From the NCBI RefSeq assembly GCF_032362555.1, contig NC_083505.1:13350001-13414000 (forward strand): a stretch of DNA of 64,000 bases. The letters are read 5' to 3'. Below, piece after piece: positions 20,633 through 30,242 of the stretch (within the stretch, counting starts at the first letter, position 1; each line of letters begins with the position of its first letter). The stretch is from Amyelois transitella. Lineage: Eukaryota > Arthropoda > Insecta > Lepidoptera > Pyralidae. Made by a program: the position numbers and the translations under genes. Under the pieces are notes generated by a model. It was not told the DNA's origin, searched no databases, and saw only the letters and a list, made by a program, of their open reading frames with translations.

Positions 20633-20826
20633 CATACATGCATTCACATAATCACGTCTATATCCCTTGCGGGGTAGACAGAGCCAACAGTCTTGAGTAC
20701 AGCTGTTTGGCTTAGTGATAGAATTGAGATTCAAATAGTGACAGGTTGCTAGCCCATAGGCTAAAAGAAGAATCTCAAGTTTATAAGCCTATCCTTTAGT
20801 CGCCTTTTACCACGACATCACACGGT
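20633..20826 (-). repeat. SINE-A, internal deletion
   Basis: Tail and 3' end intact (ATAATCACGTCTATATCCCT). A short deletion lies near the hairpin (TCTTGAGTACAGC). It ends in a broken head (ACATCACACGGTA). Confidence 0.8.
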
Positions 20827-21014
20827 ATTTTTAAACGAATAATTAAGTTATAAAATAATAGTAAGGTTTTGTACTAAATACTTCTTTTTGTAACGAGTAA
20901 ACTTAAAAGCGGCGAGAATGATTTAGTTTGTATATTTTTGTTTGTAACAAATAAACTCAAAAACAACGGAACAAAAACATAAGGGCCGAATTTATAAAGG
21001 TATTCAGTTCCTTC

Positions 21015-21057
21015 CCAAGGTATAGATATAGATGTAATTATATATGTCTGTGTATTA
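21015..21057 (+). repeat. SINE-A 3' end remnant
   Basis: AAGGTATAGATATAGATG and TAATTATATATGTCTGTG only. Confidence 0.4.
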
Positions 21058-21204
21058 AAAAAAAACGCTAAGAACGCAGTACTCACTCCATCACTTTTTA
21101 ACCTAACCAAAGAAATATGAACACGTTAACTGCACACCAAAACTTAAACATAGGTACTTCTCGATAAAGGCAATTGACCGTTGTTACACACACAATTTTT
21201 TCAC

Positions 21205-21330
21205 GCCAAGTTAAAATAAGGCGGTAAAAGCTAACAGTTCGTCAGCGGCTGCCGAGGGCTGATAAGGTTATATTGATGTCCGCCCGCCCTGACGGATTCC
21301 TCGCCCGCCCGCCCTTTGACGCGCCCATTT
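21205..21330. other. GC-rich patch in AT-rich DNA
   Basis: Contains CGCCCGCCCT-like direct repeats and CGTCAGCGGCTGCCGAGGGC. It matches no repeat family seen in the window. It could be a regulatory or exon remnant or a GC-rich repeat; I cannot decide. Confidence 0.35.
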
Positions 21331-21574
21331 TTATTATTAATATTGCAACACGATATTTATTTACTTGCGAAAGATAAATATAACATTTTATTAACATCTC
21401 CGCCGTGGTATTGAGTTGGAATGGAATAGGTGTAATAAAAACACATGCCTACAGACGGAGTAATCAATATTTTTTATACGATCCTTTGATGTGTCGAAGA
21501 CGGATCTTAATGCTGTTATTGAATTATTATATACTTTTATGAGGAAAAGAGTAATTTTTGTAGGGGAATACACA

Positions 21575-21650
21575 CAAATCTGTAAAGATCGTGGTAAGTA
21601 GAATGAGATCTTAAGTCTCTGTCTACCCATGGGGAAAAGAGCTCTCAAAA
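21575..21650 (+). pseudogene. RTE-A C-terminal fragment, very diverged
   Basis: AATCTGTAAAGATCGTGGTA and CTCTGTCTACCC recall the end of the RTE-A ORF. The rest of 20827-21819 shows nothing else firm. Confidence 0.5.
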
Positions 21651-21819
21651 ACTCGTGTTCTGTAGTACCACAATCCATGATACAACTGGAAATATAATTT
21701 GTTATAATACGCAAGGCAAATAATATCTATACTTCAGTACTGACAAAGACTGTACAATTTAGTAAAGTTATTCAGTACTGACAAAGACTGAACAAAGAAC
21801 TTTTTCAAAAAAGAAAAAG

Positions 21820-21916
21820 AAAAAGTTCTTTTCTCATCATGCCCTGGCCGGGATTCGAACCTGGAAACTCCGGTGTCACAGATAAGCGTACTACCGCTGC
21901 GCCACAGAGGCCGTCA
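21820..21916 (-). repeat. SINE-T, head only
   Basis: Minus-strand head with the A and B boxes (GGTTCGAATCC on the minus strand); the copy stops after CTTTTTC. Only the tRNA-like third remains. Confidence 0.85.
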
Positions 21917-22185
21917 AATTTAGTCCTATTAACTAATTATGAAGTTCAAATTGAAGGGTAATCTCTTGACTTTGTAGATTATCATAAAAATGTTCCCAAC
22001 ACCCACCAGCTGAGGCCAGTAAACCCAGGATCCCCAGAATGGGGGATCATCGCGAGCGGATCAGCAAGTTTAATTGCCGCCTACCCACATTAACCCTTGC
22101 CAATTCAAACGGAGATAGCCATTGATAAACATAAAAATAGATGTGCACTGTCTGTAAAACGTGTTTATAATATTGAACGTTATTT

Positions 22186-22216
22186 GCCAAATGGGAGTCG
22201 TTCTGTGTAAAAATCT
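22186..22216 (+). repeat. SINE-S fragment
   Basis: AAATGGGAGTCGTTCTGTGT and AAAAATC only. Confidence 0.5.
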
Positions 22217-22243
22217 TTTAAGTAAAAAAAGAATATAAGTCTT

Positions 22244-22450
22244 ACTAGAGGCCGCCCGCGACTTCGTTCGCGTGGAATTAATCCCGCGGGAACTTCGGGA
22301 TAAAAGTTAAAATGTTATTCTGGGTTTTCAGCTACCCACGTACCAAATTTCATATAATTGGTTCAGTAGTTTTTGCGTGAAAAATAACAAACATCCATAC
22401 TGACATCCTGACATGGTCACAAACACTCGCATTTAAAATATTAGTAGGAT
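22244..22450 (+). repeat. Lep-L repeat, diverged copy
   Basis: Starts ACTAGAGGCCGCCCGCGACT and ends ATTAGTAGGAT. It differs at many positions and by small indels from the two identical copies at 31874 and 41726. Confidence 0.8.
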
Positions 22451-22483
22451 GTACGTCCATAAACCGCCGAACTTTCATGAAGA
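22451..22483 (+). pseudogene. RTE-A fragment, left of the TRIM insertion
   Basis: AAACCGCCGAACTTTCATGA and AGA correspond to RTE-A codons just before MKRVMNVDEAK. The sequence resumes at 23469. Confidence 0.75.
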
Positions 22484-22738
22484 TGTAGCGGGAGCGATGA
22501 TTCGGCTCGACCGCCACCAAAGGGAAGATCTTCCGCCAGGCTAGGTGTTATGCCTGGGGAACCGCGGCTCCGACGATGTTGTGTCGGAGGTTGTATATAT
22601 AGCTCCAATCCATGAAATCTCTAAAATCGCGATTTGGGTTCTTCGCTGCTATTGGCTGAGCGCGTCGATTTCTTCGAGATGATTGACAGTTGTTGTGTGA
22701 TTTGATGTTGTGGCGAGTGGCGTAGAGATGTCGCCACA
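22484..22738 (-). repeat. TRIM 3' LTR
   Basis: 255 bp, base for base the same as the other LTR by eye. On the minus strand it starts TGTGGCGACATC and ends CGCTCCCGCTACA. Confidence 0.95.
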
Positions 22739-22752
22739 GTACTCCCCCCCAA
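22739..22752 (-). other. TRIM polypurine tract
   Basis: The minus strand reads TTGGGGGGGAGTAC directly before the 3' LTR, the expected place for plus-strand DNA priming. Confidence 0.7.
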
Positions 22753-23194
22753 GACCGGAGGTCTGAAGTCTTGAGATCTTGCTGTGCAATCTGTGCTTTC
22801 AGTAGCTTGCAAGTGCCAGTTGTCTTCCAGTGAGTCGGAAGTTACTCGAAGTCCTAGTGAGTCAGGAGTGAGCCGTTGCGTTGCTCGTAGTCTGCGGTGA
22901 GTCGAGACAGTAGAGAGCGTAGTCGACTTGTTGGCGCCGGTAGAAGTCGTGCAGAGCTGCCACGCTGGAGAGAAGAGCGGCCGTCGAAGAGATCCAGGCG
23001 TGGGCTGCGGTAGATGCGTCGGTCGCTGAAGTCGATGAGAGTGAGTGCGGGTGGAGACAGGACCAGGAAGCTCGGTGAGTCGGCTGCGATGGACCTGCTG
23101 CGATACCCAGTTGCTGGCTTGCTGTGAGACTGCTTGCAGAGTGAGGAGTGATGCTGAGGATTGGAGTTGATGATGATGGAGAAGGTTGCTTCCA

Positions 23195-23212
23195 ATCACG
23201 TCGGGGTCACCA
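23195..23212 (-). other. TRIM primer-binding site, tRNA-Trp type
   Basis: The minus strand reads TGGTGACCCCGACGTGAT, starting one base after the 5' LTR. It is complementary to the 3' end of eukaryotic tRNA-Trp (...ATCACGTCGGGGTCA plus CCA) over all 18 bases. The tRNA sequence is recalled from general knowledge. Confidence 0.85.
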
Positions 23213-23213
23213 A

Positions 23214-23468
23214 TGTAGCGGGAGCGATGATTCGGCTCGACCGCCACCAAAGGGAAGATCTTCCGCCAGGCTAGGTGTTATGCCTGGGGAACCGCGGCTC
23301 CGACGATGTTGTGTCGGAGGTTGTATATATAGCTCCAATCCATGAAATCTCTAAAATCGCGATTTGGGTTCTTCGCTGCTATTGGCTGAGCGCGTCGATT
23401 TCTTCGAGATGATTGACAGTTGTTGTGTGATTTGATGTTGTGGCGAGTGGCGTAGAGATGTCGCCACA
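23214..23468 (-). repeat. TRIM 5' LTR
   Basis: 255 bp and the promoter-bearing LTR in the minus orientation. Two small inverted repeats (CTCCGAC/GTCGGAG and CCAGGC/GCCTGG) lie downstream of the TATA box, where the R-U5 region would be. Confidence 0.93.
23323..23385 (-). promoter_or_regulatory. TRIM LTR promoter: CCAAT box and TATA box
   Basis: On the minus strand CCAAT (23381-23385) lies about 50 bp before CTATATATAC (23323-23332). This is a standard Pol II arrangement, which sets transcription start about 30 bp further on, inside the LTR. Confidence 0.7.
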
Positions 23469-23585
23469 AAGAGTTATGAATGTGGATGAAGCGAAGGAAG
23501 TATGCAGAGATCGTGGCAAGTGGAATGATGTAGTCTCTGCCTACCCCTCCGGGAAAGAGGCGTGATTTTATGTTATGTTATGTAC
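23469..23585 (+). pseudogene. RTE-A fragment, right of the TRIM insertion
   Basis: Resumes GAGTTATGAATGTGGATGAA, reaches CGGGAAAGAGGCGTGATTTT and a TATGTTATGTTATG tail. Joined to 22451-22483 it restores the RTE-A order with a 2-base difference. Confidence 0.85.
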
Positions 23586-23946
23586 GCCCAGAACATATTT
23601 TTTAACAACCTTGTTGATGTCTATTTTGAAAGTAGGTCTAGCCTAATAGTCAATTCTTTAAACTTTGCCAATGGCTGCCGGGACAATCTGGACCAATTAT
23701 CTTGAGCTTAGTAAGGAGTTTCTCAACTGGATTTAGTTTTAATTGTGCTGTTTTGCGTTGATCGATATCCACTGATGCCCCCGCGTTTACCTTGGGATTA
23801 GGCCGACTACAGACGCGCTCGGAATTCAAACTTTGGTTCCGATTAATCGTTAATTTTATTGTTAATACAATGAATCATATAATTCAGTCGCAATGGAATT
23901 AAGTAAACCATTTTTATTTAAATTGCCCCGTTGTATTATACTATCA
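23586..23946. other. No recognised feature
   Basis: Nothing recognised. Confidence 0.4.
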
Positions 23947-24174
23947 CCGGCAACCATATAAAAAAGAATAGTACCACTCCATCTCTTTCCCATGGATGTC
24001 GTAAAAGGCGACTAAATGATAGACTTATAAACTTGAGATTCTTCTTTTAGGCGATAAGCTAGCAACCTGTCACTGTTAGAATCTCAATATTATCATTAAG
24101 TCTAACACCTGAACGTGGCCTTTCAGTCTTTCAAGACCGCAAAGGATAAAGACGTGACTATATGTATGTATGTA
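23947..24174 (+). repeat. SINE-A, head degraded
   Basis: From ACCGGCAACCAT to GACGTGACTATATGTATGTA; the hairpin region is shortened. Confidence 0.85.
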
Positions 24175-24182
24175 TTATACTA

Positions 24183-24393
24183 TTTATAAATAATACAGAC
24201 ATTAAATGCGCACGAAGGCGGACCCCGGGCCCGGAAACACTTCTTTGAAGTGCAAACGGGAACAAGCAGATCTAAGATAGATTAAACGCGCACTTAACAT
24301 ACCTTTATTTCATTTTGGACGTTTCGAATCATGTTACAATGATTCGTGATCATCGAGCGACTCTTCGCATTTAATACCTGTATTATTTATAAA
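24183..24393 (-). mobile_element. Penelope-like element 3' end in an inverted-repeat frame
   Basis: The minus strand of 24283-24365 matches the 3' untranslated end of the Penelope fragment at 58555 (GATTCGAAACGTCC, GAGCGAC side, then AAATAAAGGTA). The outer ends are inverted repeats: the first 28 bases pair with the last 28 with about two mismatches (TTTATAAATAATACAG...). It could also be read as a 211-bp MITE, but the shared Penelope sequence argues against that. Confidence 0.6.
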
Positions 24394-24439
24394 AGTGAGT
24401 AAACTAGGCTTTCCGAGAACGAGGTCAATTACCTACTTT

Positions 24440-24485
24440 TATAAAATCACGCCTATCCCGGAGTACATACATATCTCCACTTGCC
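24440..24485 (-). repeat. RTE-A 3' end fragment
   Basis: ATAAAATCACGCC, then TATCCCGGAG, then CTCCACTTGCCAC with an internal break. Confidence 0.55.
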
Positions 24486-24490
24486 ACAAT

Positions 24491-24589
24491 ATTTATAAGC
24501 CTATCCTTTAGTCGCCTTTTACGATATCCACGGGTACGAGATGGAGTGGTCCTATACTTTTTTTGTTACAGGTGCCGGGAACCACACGT
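24491..24589 (-). repeat. SINE-A, 5' part with head
   Basis: TTTATAAGCCTATCCTTTAG through GGTGCCGGGAACCACACG. Confidence 0.85.
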
Positions 24590-24927
24590 CACGGCTTAAG
24601 CTTTATTTACGTTTTTGCATGGCATTTTACCGATTCGACCACGGACGCTCCTTAAAAATATCCATAACTGTTATATAGGTACCTAACATTTTATACATCT
24701 TCGGTTTCTTGGGTAAATTTTCAGTTTTCATCCTCAAGTTATTTGGGAAGTGTGTGGGTGTATTTATTCGAAAGTCACTTTAATGTTCTTGTGAATCAAT
24801 TTAAAAGTCCGCTTTTATTTGAGAACGAATTAATGCGAAGAATTCACGGAAATTGAGTAATTGACTGTCGGACAAATTTAAAACACTTCTTAGTATTATT
24901 TGGTTTGTACTATTAATAATTCTGAAG
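24590..24927. other. Mostly unrecognised
   Basis: 24620-24655 (ACCGATTCGACCACGGACGC) resembles the SINE-S tRNA-like head in minus orientation. The rest shows nothing. Confidence 0.4.
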
Positions 24928-24935
24928 TGTTTTAG

Positions 24936-25189
24936 GTGCCGTGTGGTTCCTGGCACCAATACAAAAAAGAATAGGACCACTCCATCTCTTTCCCATGGAT
25001 GTCGTAAAAGGGGACTAAGGGAGAGGCTAACAAAACAAACTTGGGATTCTTTTTTAGGCGACGGGCTAGCAACCTGTCACTATGTGAATCTCAATTCTAT
25101 CAAATAGTTGAACGTGGCCATTCCTGTTTATTCAAGACTGTTGGCTCTGTCTACCCCTCAAGGGATATAGACGTGATCATATGTATGTA
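24936..25189 (+). repeat. SINE-A, full length with target duplication
   Basis: Complete from GTGCCGTGTGGTTCCTGGCA to the tail. TGTTTTAG flanks it at 24928-24935 and 25190-25197. Confidence 0.88.
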
Positions 25190-25229
25190 TGTTTTAGGTA
25201 TAAAGATTGCACAGAAAAATGTGTTATCA

Positions 25230-25300
25230 TGATCCAATCTGGCAACGTTCAGACGGGAGTTGCTTCGTATAAAAATCTGACCAACCCATTCCAGGAAGGA
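25230..25300 (+). repeat. SINE-S fragment
   Basis: GACGGGAGTTGCTTCGTATA, AAAATCTGACCAACCCATTC. Confidence 0.6.
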
Positions 25301-25565
25301 TGGATCACTAAAAAACATCTCTCCATTAGTTTGAATTATTGATAGCCATCCTGCTTAACATAACTTTAGTCTTTTCGAGACTCTACTCCTTAGCTTTATG
25401 CGTAAATAATGTTGCGTGTATAAAAGAGATGGAATGATCCTATTCCTTCTCTGTCGGAAATCAAACAGCTTATCACCAAAGCCGTTCAGATAAAAATTAA
25501 ACTTTTTACGAGTATTAGCTCTGTCTACCTCGAAAGGGATGAATATTGTTATCACCAAACTTCAA

Positions 25566-25844
25566 CATACATGCACACATATTATTAATTCTATATAGCT
25601 TGTGGGGTAGACAGAGCAAATAGTCTTGAATAGACTGAAAGGCCTCGTTCGGCTGTATGGCAAAAATAATAGAATTGAGATATAAATAGTGACAGGTTAC
25701 AAGCCCATCGCCTAAAAGAATAATCCTATCTAATTAGCCTATCAATAGATAAGCTTATAAGCTTGGGATACTTCTTTTAGTCGCCTTATACGACATCCCT
25801 GTTGAATATGGAGCTTTTCTCGAGTACCGGGAACCACACGGCAG
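25566..25844 (-). repeat. SINE-A, diverged, with internal inversion
   Basis: From ACATACATGCACACATATTA to CCGGGAACCACACGGCA. In the middle (25740-25785) a stretch in the opposite sense (AAGCTTATAAGCTTGGGATA) is inserted. Confidence 0.75.
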
Positions 25845-26068
25845 AAAATAACAATAGGTGATAATAGTCTTTGCATTTATCATAGAAACCGAACCGGTGT
25901 CAGTTCATAGAACTCGCGTGCCTCCGATCATTAGGAATATTTGCCAAGGTATTATGACTGAAACTGAATAAATACGTGTCATTAGTACCGTCTGTTGGAA
26001 ACTCTAAATTGATGTTGAAGTTTGTGTTTTGTTATAGATAAAAATAACTTTATGAAATTCGGTTGATA
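25845..26068. other. No recognised feature
   Basis: Nothing recognised. Confidence 0.4.
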
Positions 26069-26282
26069 CATACATACATACATAAAATCACGCCTCTTTC
26101 CCGGAGGGGTAGGCGGAGACTACATCTTTCCACTTGCCACGATCTCTACATACTTCCTTCGCTTTGTCCACATTCATAACTCTCTTCATACAAGCTCGGC
26201 GGTTTCGGGTACTCTTGACCCGACCCTTTGCCAGGACGTCCTTAATTTGATCAAAATACGTTCGTCTAGGCCTTCCCTCTCG
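26069..26282 (-). pseudogene. RTE-A C-terminal copy
   Basis: Minus-strand tail and ORF end: GREGRPRRTYFDQIKDVLAK through VSAYPSGKEA. The frame is open across the fragment and runs on into the abutting SINE-A, giving a chance fusion. Confidence 0.85.
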
Positions 26283-26371
26283 TGCTGAACGTGGCCTTTC
26301 AATCTTTTCAAGACTATTGGCTCTGTCTACCCCGCAAGGGATAAAGACGCTATGATATGTAGGTATGTATG
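26283..26371 (+). repeat. SINE-A, 3' third
   Basis: GCTGAACGTGGCCTTTCAAT through GATATGTAGGTATGTATG, directly abutting the RTE-A copy's 5' end. Confidence 0.8.
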
Positions 26372-26544
26372 ACACTCCCGTATAACCTTTGCAGGGAACC
26401 TAACCTATTGGAATCAGTCTTTATGTACGAAAGGAATTTATAAGGCACAGCTGACTGTAAAAGTAGGACAGGGCCGGCCTCATTCAACTTTCAAGGATTA
26501 AATTTAGATGTCTTAAAAAAGGGAGATAGTAAGATTACCCATAA

Positions 26545-26650
26545 TCGTCGAATATGCATGAAAATAGTAATGAGTGTGGAGGAAGCGGGAGAGGTCTGTA
26601 AGGATCGTAGCAAGTGAATGTCTCTGCCTACCCCAAAGGGAGAGGAAATT
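26545..26650 (+). pseudogene. RTE-A C-terminal fragment, old
   Basis: AATCGTCGAATATGCATGAA, GATCGTAGCAAGTGAATGTC, CTCTGCCTACCCCAAAGGG; frameshifted and without a tail. Confidence 0.65.
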
Positions 26651-27059
26651 CACGCAGCGAAGGCAGATAGCGGATTTTTTTGTTTCGCTTTCTAGTAATC
26701 ATAATAGTAACACATCCAGTTGCCTGAATATGCGTTACTTCAATACACGATATTAATTCGTTAAAAAAAATGTTAAACCAAAAATAGGTCTTATACAATA
26801 AAGAATAGAATTCATGTGTACATTCGATTCAGTAAACGGATTGTCCGATAAAGTATAAATGCGATAAGGATTTGCACCGGGCGTCCACCCGCCCCGTGCA
26901 AATTGATGCAACCGTGCATGCATGCTTGCAGTTCGCATAACTCGGCCATACATGACATTTACGTTTTATTTATTGGATTCGGGATTTTTCTCGGTCGGAA
27001 TAATAGTTATGGTCAGAGAAATATAGAAAGGTTGTGACTGAATTTTATAAAGGACTTGT
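26651..27059. other. Mostly unrecognised
   Basis: Holds a small imperfect GC hairpin (GCACCGGGCG ... CGCCCCGTGC, 26874-26899). 26712-26755 resembles the SINE-S middle (CCAGTTGCCTGAATATGC). Confidence 0.4.
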
Positions 27060-27256
27060 AAGTGTGGTTGGTTACCGGCTGAATGCATAATGTAATAAAA
27101 AATCTCGAAAAAATAAATACAAAATCGACTCCATCTCTTTCCCGTGGATGACGTAAAAGGCGACAATTATATCATTAAGCCGAACGTAGCCAATCAGTCT
27201 TTTCAAGACTGTTTGGCTTTGTCTTCCCCGCAAGGGATATAAATTTGCTTATATGT
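27060..27256 (+). repeat. SINE-A, internally deleted
   Basis: A diverged head (GTGTGGTTGGTTACCGGCT), body from CTCCATCTCTTTCCCGTGGA, a deletion, then CAGTCTTTTCAAGACTG and a tail that became poly-T. Confidence 0.7.
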
Positions 27257-27359
27257 TTTTTTTTTTTTTTTTTATAATATTTTGCTCATTATTTTTCTCA
27301 TGCCTCCTATAAACGACCCCATGCTTAATCCATTTCGGGAGCACCATACTACATGTCTA

Positions 27360-27629
27360 CACACTTACATACATATTGTCACGTCTATATCCCTTGTGGA
27401 GTAGATAGAGCCAACAGTCTTTAAAGACTGAATGGACACATTCAGCTATTTGGCTTAATGATAGAATTGAGATTCAAATAGTGACAAGTTGATAACCCAT
27501 CATCGCCTAAAAAAGAATCACAAGTTTTACAAACTTGTGACTTCTCTCAATCGCCTTTTATTATATCCATGGGAAAGAGATGGAGTGGTCCTATTATTTT
27601 TTGTATTGATGCCGGGAACCACACGGCAC
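27360..27629 (-). repeat. SINE-A, full length with target duplication
   Basis: Complete copy ending in the head CGGGAACCACACGGCAC. TACTACATGTCTA is on both sides (27347-27359 and 27630-27642), a 13-bp duplication. Confidence 0.92.
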
Positions 27630-27737
27630 TACTACATGTCTATTTTGTACATATTATTCTTTCCCTTTTGTTATGGTGTTTTTTGAACAAATTCTTTTTA
27701 CTTTACTTTTTTCAATTTTAAAAACATAAGTATCACT

Positions 27738-27917
27738 ACATAGTATAAAACAAAGTCGCTATTTTAGTCTGTTTGTCTGTATGCTTAAATCTTTAAAATT
27801 ACGCTACGGATTTTGATGCGGTTTTTTGTAACAGGTAGAGTGATTCAAGAAGAAGGTTTTTATGTATAATAACATTTATAATTTTGCACCCGTGCGAAGC
27901 CGGGGCGGGTCGCTAGT
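27738..27917 (+). repeat. Lepidopteran repeat ending in GGGTCGCTAGT
   Basis: TAGTCTGTTTGTCTGTATGC, then ACGGATTTTGATGCGGTTTT, then CACCCGTGCGAAGCCGGGGC and GGGTCGCTAGTT. The ending (CCCGTGCGAAGCCGGGGCGG) is typical of dispersed lepidopteran repeats. Single copy here; class not determined. Confidence 0.5.
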
Positions 27918-28260
27918 TAAAAGATAAAGTAGCGAAGGTTCCAAAGTACATACACCATATAATGTGACGTGGCAGGTTGATGCCTGGCTCTCAACACTGT
28001 GTCATTTAAAAGCCATCTGCCGAATGGAGTGCGTCCATCACAGCTGTAACTGACCGCTGTGAGAACGATTGTCTTAATCGCCGAGCGACCGACGATAAAC
28101 TTAGAAGCCTTGTCGTGTCGCGACGTCATCGTACTTTGTGGCAGAGTGTTGTATACTTGCGACTTTTTTTTTTAAAGTGAGCAACTGACTTCTGGATGGG
28201 TGCTGAATGCAAAAATTTTGTGACTTGTATGTCGTGTTAGAAAATATCATATATCTTAAG
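27918..28260. other. No recognised feature
   Basis: Moderately GC-rich near 27960-28140 with no family match in this window. Confidence 0.35.
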
Positions 28261-28503
28261 TAATATTATAAAGTTTGTTTGTTTGAACGCGCTTATCTCA
28301 TGAACTATTGGTTTGAATTGAAAAATTCTTTTTTCGATTCGATTTATCGAGGAAGGCAAGGCTATATAACATCACGCTACAACTATAAAGAGCAAAGAAA
28401 AAATGGAAAATGTGAAAAAGAAAACGGGGAAAATTATTCATCCTTCAAGGCTCAATGGTGCCCAAAATAACTATACGCGGACGAAGTTGCGGGCGCAGCT
28501 AGT
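28261..28503 (-). repeat. Lep-C repeat
   Basis: Minus orientation, from TAATATTATAAAGTTTGTTT to GCGGGCGCAGCTAGT. Confidence 0.8.
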
Positions 28504-28844
28504 ACAATAATAAGTGAAATCTAAGTTATAACGAATGGAGCCCGTAAAATTCAAACCTGATCAGTAGTCACACCATTTTGCTACACCAGGTGTTACAGAT
28601 GTGACAGGGTTAAGTAAGATTTGGATCAAAACTAAACCATTTGACTATGCATGGAGAATATTTAGTAGTTGTTGCAAACTACCAAAAAATGCGAAGGTGG
28701 AAGATGATAAAAGAATACAAGAAGTAGTCCAGAACCCTGGTCCATCCAGGTGATCAAAATAATCCAAATACCAGTATCTTCAACTCTTCATCATACAGAT
28801 ATCATAATAGATGGAGAAGCTAGCTGCAATGCTTCTGTCGGAAT

Positions 28845-29019
28845 CGTGATCCTAACATTTATAAAATTTAAGTAAAAGGTCAGGTCAAGTGTGCTTTGAA
28901 CTGATGAGCTGTCATGAATAAATTTATAAGCAGAAGCAAAAAGGTATTCAGGGATAGGTAGCATGCTTAAACTGTAGTTTCCGCCTACCACTCCAGGTAA
29001 GAGGCGTGACAAATGTATG
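28845..29019 (+). pseudogene. RTE-A C-terminal fragment, very diverged
   Basis: AAAAGGTCAGGTCAAGTGTG, then CTACCACTCCAGGTAAGAGG, CGTGACAAATGTATG. The relation is clear only at these anchors. Confidence 0.55.
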
Positions 29020-29029
29020 TTGGTTGACC

Positions 29030-29095
29030 ATAATATAGTTTTGCTGACGTCATTAAGTGATACCTTGTGTTCTATTTTTAAAATAAATGTATTTT
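29030..29095 (+). repeat. LINE-J 3' terminal fragment
   Basis: GCTGACGTCATTAAGTGATA, CCTTGTGTTCTATTTTTAAA, ATAAATG: only the last 65 or so bases of the UTR. Confidence 0.55.
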
Positions 29096-29337
29096 TTATG
29101 AAAATATGTAGCATTTTTCAGTAAGTCGCCCGTCTGCTTAGTAAGTTCCTGATTCGCGCGAACTCTGAAATCTGGTTTTATTGTCCGCCATGATCGTAAC
29201 GTTGAGGGAACTTCAACCAACCTCCAAGTTACCCAGTTACGGCTGTAGATATGAAATCGTCATATAAGAGAGCTTAGACTTAATGCATTAAACGTTAGGT
29301 TAGGAACTAATATAGATTAAGGTTTGCTTTACGGAGA

Positions 29338-29412
29338 AATTCAATCTTTTAAGACTGTTGATTCTGTTACCATGCAAGGTATACAGATATGACTATTTCT
29401 ATGTATGTATGT
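29338..29412 (+). repeat. SINE-A, 3' fragment
   Basis: ATTCAATCTTTTAAGACTGT through ATACAGATATGACTATTTCT and a TATG tail; diverged. Confidence 0.65.
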
Positions 29413-29421
29413 TCCAATTTA

Positions 29422-29680
29422 TACTAATATTATAAAGCTGAAGAGTTTGTTTGTTCGAATGCGCTAATCTCAGGTACTACTGGTTCGAATCGAATTTTTT
29501 TGGTGTTGAATAGGCCATTTATCGAGGAAGACTTTCGGCTATATAACATCACGCTGCAACTATTAGGAGCGAAGAAATAATGGAAAATGTGAAAAAAAGG
29601 GATAAATTATTCATCCTTGAGGGCTTCAATGATGCACAAAATAACTTTTCCACGCGGATAAAGTCGCGGGCACAGCTAGT
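29422..29680 (-). repeat. Lep-C repeat
   Basis: Full-length minus copy, TACTAATATTATAAAGCTGA to CGGGCACAGCTAGT. Confidence 0.85.
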
Positions 29681-29689
29681 CATATATAT

Positions 29690-29815
29690 CACGTTTTGAT
29701 CTTTTATGGGGAACATAGAGTCAATCTCGACGACTGAAGGCCACGTTCAGTGAGATGGTGAAGGTACTGATACAATTGAATTTAAACTTTGGATTGCAAC
29801 TTTCAGTAGTGTAGA
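29690..29815 (-). repeat. SINE-A, ancient
   Basis: GGGGAACATAGAGTCAATCT and TGAAGGCCACGTTCAG are the surviving anchors. Confidence 0.45.
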
Positions 29816-30242
29816 CTAGTTTTAAATTTTCACGGAAAGAATTTTATTTTTAAATACAAAAGATGTGCATTATTTCCCTGGAAGATTGTAGAAGAATGCA
29901 GATCTGCACACAGCTGGCTGCCATAGTCACAAATCCAAACTTTGCTCTTAGCGCACAAAGTATGAGACACACTGAGTGCAAACAATAGTTAAAACTGTAT
30001 ATATATAAACTAGAATTTGCCCGCGTATTACTTTTAATAATTGATCTTGGATTCCAAGTGTCATTTCAGGTTGAAATATTAACGACTTTTTAAGTTTGAT
30101 TCTCCAACTTTATAGTTTGAAGTCATCAAATTCTGCAGTTTCAAAATTTATGAAATGATAAAAAATCTTTTTTTTTAACTCTTATTACTGTTTGGTTCCT
30201 TTCGGATTCTTGGGCATGTACAAATGACTATTTTCGAAGTTA
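29816..30242. other. No recognised feature
   Basis: AT-rich, nothing recognised. Confidence 0.4.

Larger units (their letters stand above)
22484..23468 (-). mobile_element. TRIM: complete short non-autonomous LTR retrotransposon
   Basis: 985 bp. Two 255-bp LTRs (22484-22738 and 23214-23468), which read as identical by eye, flank 475 bp. The LTRs have TG...CA ends and AAGA is duplicated outside (22480-22483 and 23469-23472). The orientation is minus: next to the right LTR is a primer-binding site, and next to the left LTR the minus strand reads GGGGGGGAGTAC, a polypurine tract. There is no gag or pol; an open frame of about 200 codons crosses an LTR boundary and looks like no known protein. 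LTR identity implies a recent insertion. Enzymes must come from another element. Confidence 0.93.

Noticed and set aside
22621-23250. A 209-codon frame on the minus strand of the TRIM, and a second of 113 codons in another frame
   Set aside because: The long frame crosses the LTR boundaries, is rich in S, T, R and H as low-complexity readings are, and shows no gag, protease or nucleocapsid motif.
22484-23468. A CRISPR array or satellite as explanation for the direct repeats
   Set aside because: Only two copies, 255 bp long, with LTR end structure, PBS and target duplication; the genome is eukaryotic.
24183-24393. A MITE of a cut-and-paste family
   Set aside because: The inverted ends fit, but the interior matches the Penelope UTR and no clear target duplication is seen. 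Kept as a Penelope derivative with moderate confidence.
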